Positions 60,795 through 64,000 of a stretch of DNA of 64,000 bases are shown piece after piece. The notes below the pieces were generated by a model. That model was given only the letters and a program-made list of their open reading frames with translations. It was not told the origin of the DNA and ran no database searches. Origin of the DNA: Atrichornis clamosus (taxonomy: Eukaryota > Chordata > Aves > Passeriformes > Menuridae); assembly GCA_013400975.1 (NCBI GenBank), contig WBMZ01003467.1, positions 62,001 through 126,000 of the forward strand, read 5' to 3'. Made by a program: the position numbers and the translations under genes. Every line of letters starts with the position of its first letter. Position 1 is the first letter of the stretch.

Positions 60795-61926
60795 TTTCTA
60801 GTGGATGTTCATTATAAGGCCTTTGATGTTGTCCCCCAGAACAGTCTTCTCTCTAAATTGGAGAGAGATGGATTTCATGGGTGAACCGTTCAGTGCATGA
60901 GGAATGGGTTGGCTGGTCCCCCCCAGAGGGCAGTAGTCAACATCTCAGTATCCAGATGGAGAGAGGTGACAAATGGTGTCCCTCAGGAGTCTGTACTGGA
61001 ACCAGTGCTGCTTAATACCTTCATCAATGACACAGACAGTGGGATCAAGTGCCCCCTCCACAAGTTTGCCAACAGCACCAAGAAGAGTGGTGCTTTTGAC
61101 ATGCCTGAGGGACAGACTGCCATCCAGATTGACCTGGAAAAGCATGAGAAGCAGGCCTGTGTGAACCTTACAAGGTTCAATAAGACTGAGTGCAGGATTC
61201 TGCACCTGGATTAAGGCAGCCTCCTGCATCAACAGAAGCTGAAGAATGAACAGATTGAGAGCAGCCCTTCTGACAAGGACTTGGGAGGACAGATGGATGA
61301 AAAGCTGGGCATGATCCGTCAGTGTGTGCTCACAGCTGAGAAGGCCAACCACGTCCTGTGCTGCATCCAAAGTAGTGTGGCCAGCAGGGCAAGGAAGGAG
61401 ATTCTGCCCCTTTACTCCACTATGATGAGATCCCACCTGGATCACTGCATCCAGCTCTGGGGTCCCCAACGTAAGGACATAGACCTGCTGAAGTGAGTCC
61501 ACAAAGATGATCAGAGGACTGGAGCACCTCTCCTATGAAGACAGGCTGAGAGAGTTGGGGTTGTTCAGCCTGGAGAAGTGAAGGCTCCAGGAAGACCTTA
61601 TTCCAGGCTTCAGTACTTAAACAGGACCTTTAAGAAAGATGGAGACAAACTTTTTACCTGGGCCTATTGTGATAGGATAAGACACAATGATTTTAAACTG
61701 AAAGAGTGTCAATTTAGACTAGATATTAGGAAGAAGTTTTTACAGTGAGGGCAGTGAAACACTGGAACAGGTTGCCCAGAGAGGTGGTGGATGCCACATC
61801 CCTGGAGGTGTTCAAGGCCAGGTTAGACAGGACTCTGAGCAACCTTATCTAGTTGAAGATATTCCTGCTCATTTGGTGGAATAGGTGACCTTTAAAGGTC
61901 CCTTCCAACCTAAACTTTTATTTTTC
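60795..61926 (+). mobile_element. CR1 LINE, 5'-truncated, reverse transcriptase plus 3' UTR
   Basis: About 1.1 kb of plus-strand CR1. One frame (codons starting at multiples of 3) holds the reverse transcriptase without any frameshift from 60795 to 61496: KAFD, then LLSKLERDGF, then GVPQESVLEP (60975-61004; family GVPQGSVLGP), then FANS (61065-61076) where the catalytic FADD should be, then NLTRFNKTECRILHLD, then SSVASRARKEILPLYS, RSHLDHCIQLWGPQ. Stops interrupt it at 60882 (TGA), 61212 (TAA) and 61494 (TGA; the last may be near the normal end). Both catalytic aspartates are lost, so the copy is dead. The 3' UTR follows with 'ttgttcagcctggagaag', 'ggttgcccagagaggtggtgg' and the close 'ggtcccttccaacctaaac'. 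The 185-codon minus frame is antisense to this element. Confidence 0.95.
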
Positions 61927-63948
61927 TGCATCTAACCAGGATTATCTGGCTTTTTTCATCTAGCAGCAGTGCTACTCAGTATATTCAGGCCAATCAAAGC
62001 TGTTGTGTTGCTACTTTAATAGGCCAAAAAGGTGCTTCAGGATCTGGCTCATAAGTGGATCAGATGGCTCAACAATCAGTGGTGTGGAGTGGACTATTGC
62101 AAACAAAACCAGCCCTGGCTGTCTAAGCTGTCCAGTATTTGTCATTCTCAGAGAGGGATCTGTTCCCCGAGGGTCCTTTTAACTGTGGTCATGATGTGGC
62201 TTTTAAATTGCACTAATTGGTTAGGCCATGAAACACTCCTGGGATACCCCAGATTTCCTTTAACAGTGGGACTGAATGCGGAAAACGAGGATTCAGAAGA
62301 CAAAATTGAGTTATATGTGATATTGGATTTTCGCTCTCTGAGTTTCACCTGTCAAGGCTGGGAGTTTGACAGTCACATTTTCCTATTTTTAATACATTTT
62401 TCTCTCCCCTGTTGCTGTGTGAAGCCACACGAATGGTGGGCAAAGCTGACAGAGGAGCCAGGGTGGGGGAACTTGAATTTGTCGGTACACAAAGCACTGC
62501 CAGATGCACGCACAAATGGAAACCTTTCTTCTAACAGTTCCCCCCTGCTGAGGCTCATATTCAGCATTGCCTTTTATTGCCATGAATACAGACTTGCCTG
62601 ATAGAAAGTGAGCTTCAGGTTTTCACAGCACTTTTTTTTTCAAGTGGCTTGGGTGGAGATCACAGAGGAAGTATGTGACCACCTTTGACCTTATTACCAC
62701 AAGGTATCAACCCAGATAAAACCTAAAAAGGGCTGTGCCACGTTTCCCCAAGATTCTCATACAGTACCAGACTTTCAAATTTAGAAAAGGGACTTTCAGC
62801 TCAGAAAGGAATGAATGAGGAGCATTATTCCACCACAGCCCTTTGCACCCCCGTACCTATCTGAGCAAGGAGGGACAGGCTGTTCTTGAGGTCCCAGAGC
62901 TGTAGTATATCAGAGGAAGAGTGAGTGAGTTGTGGTTGGACAGAGTAAGAATGAGATAAACCTCCAAGGGTGTTGTGCACATTATTTTTGTCTTTGAGTT
63001 TAATCATAACGATAGGACCTGTAGAGGACTAACTTGGAGAAACATTTTCTTTTAAAAGAGTCAAGGAGAGGCCAGTACCTTGCCCCAGTCAGTGCAAGGT
63101 GATCAGCATAATTTCCCACAGATTCCCCTCAAAATGTTGTGCTTTGAGACCCAACTCCATACCCACTCAAACCAAAGCTGTTTTTTAGTGTCCTTGCTGC
63201 AGGCTCCTGAACTCAGGGACAGAAGGGATTTCTGGTGCTATCAGACGTCTTTGGATAATGCCTTCTAAATTCGAAGATGTAGCAGTCCCACAGGTACTTT
63301 GTACCAAACTTCGCTCTGTGTGGTATGAAGAGATATTTTGAGAACAAATATATAAATACGTATTTTCTGACTCCCTGGGCTGGATTCTTCCCCCCATGGA
63401 TTTCTGGCAACCATATCTTAGAATGGCTATGACAAATAAAATGTATTAGCTGTGACAGTTACTTGAGAAGAAAAAAATTAAAGTGAGGACAAGCTCTAGG
63501 CTTGCTCCTGGAGGCCTCCCTTCTGAAACATCCTTTCCTCCTCAAGCATAAAAACAAGGGCAGTTTGGTAACCAAGACTTTGTAGCTGGTCCTGGCTTCA
63601 TACAAACCCCTGAATGCAAAGCAGCAGTGTATTTTCTTATTATGGTTTATACCTGGACCACAGACATATCACCTCCCAATTCCTTCTGCTTCATGAGCTT
63701 CCCATCAGTTTATCCATTATTTCTGTACTGTAGATGTAGGATATGCAGCCTGAGCCAACAGGCAAGTTGAAATGCTATTTCCTGTTGAGTTTAGCTCAGC
63801 TATGGTAAGTATGACCACAAAAATGTCTGCATTCTACACCAAAATAGTAACATTGAGTTTCCTATCTAACCCACAGAAGCCAGGAAATTTATAACCTATT
63901 CTAGGTTACAGAATAAAAAGGGGATTGTAAAAAAATATTTTAAAAAAA
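61927..63948. other. Non-coding stretch after the CR1
   Basis: No repeat or gene recognised. The 189-codon plus frame at 62032-62601 is the longest non-repeat frame in the window, but it is Trp/Cys/Ser-rich, has overlapping minus frames and no domain, so I do not call it a gene. Confidence 0.5.
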
Positions 63949-63960
63949 GAAGAAGAAGAA
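63949..63960 (+). repeat. Four GAA units in an A-rich end
   Basis: GAA repeated four times, inside an A-rich patch (about 63930-63967) near the right edge of the window. Confidence 0.85.
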
Positions 63961-64000
63961 AAAGAAACAGACACCACAAATACCAGTATCTGAATGGCAG

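Noticed and set aside
60920..60940. Near match to the CTCF core (CCCCCAGAGGGCAGT)
   Set aside because: It lies inside the CR1 element and differs at one key position. It is better explained as CR1 coding sequence.
60945..61502. 185-codon minus-strand open frame
   Set aside because: It is antisense to the CR1 reverse-transcriptase region, whose plus-strand motifs explain the sequence.
62032..62601. 189-codon plus-strand open frame
   Set aside because: No domain, Trp/Cys/Ser-rich composition, and overlapping frames on the other strand. Frames of this length occur by chance in 64 kb on six frames.
1..64000. CRISPR arrays, bacterial insertion sequences, operons, phage or toxin systems
   Set aside because: No regularly spaced repeats, no dense gene layout and no such proteins. 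The repeats are all of vertebrate, mainly avian, type.
1..64000. snRNA, snoRNA, microRNA or functional tRNA genes
   Set aside because: I looked for the familiar U1, U2, U6 and let-7-type starts and for foldable tRNA cloverleafs and saw none. The two tRNA-like heads lack closing stems.

Overview
The window is nuclear DNA of a bird, most likely a neoavian such as a songbird or a relative. The diagnosis rests on repeats: several CR1 LINE fragments with the avian 3' tail, and a solo LTR starting like the common avian family that opens with CCTGGTTTCAGCTGG. The DNA is AT-rich and CpG-poor, with few repeats, as expected of intergenic or intronic sequence on a bird autosome or Z chromosome. I found no complete protein-coding gene, no functional RNA gene and no bacterial-type feature. 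Almost every open frame is a chance frame or a frame inside a repeat.

Layout. 2.8-3.6 kb: a short duplication and two adjacent plus-strand CR1 tails. 4.83-5.38 kb: a solo LTR on the plus strand with a TATA box. 6.2-6.6 kb: an ancient CR1 reverse-transcriptase fossil on the minus strand. 9.44-9.63 kb: a 193-base polypyrimidine tract. 12.3-13.0 kb: a minus-strand CR1. 14.7-15.06 kb: a pocket unusually rich in CpG. 17.1-17.5 and 19.1-19.3 kb: two more ancient CR1 fossils. 28.9-29.8 kb: a CR1 tail, a second CR1 fragment, a run of 11 A (minus strand), and a frameshifted piece of an AHNAK-like repeat protein, all on the minus strand. 34.3 kb: a short CAG repeat. 39.4 kb: an exact CTCF consensus. 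40.5 kb: a tRNA-like SINE relic. 41.1 kb: a protein-like minus-strand block preceded by a plausible splice acceptor. 54.8 kb: a MIR-like SINE relic. 60.8-61.9 kb: a 5'-truncated plus-strand CR1 whose reverse-transcriptase frame is still readable but has three stops and a destroyed catalytic motif.

No set of genes here works together. The most interesting object is at 29.0-29.8 kb: host mRNA-like sequence, a variant poly(A) signal, an A-run and then a CR1 3' fragment, in the order expected if CR1 reverse transcriptase switched template onto a cellular mRNA. The other points worth checking are candidate regulatory sequence (CpG pocket, CTCF site, AT-rich blocks at 47-48 and 51 kb) and the unexplained protein-like block at 41.1 kb. 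All family assignments come from reading the sequence against remembered consensus features; no search was run.
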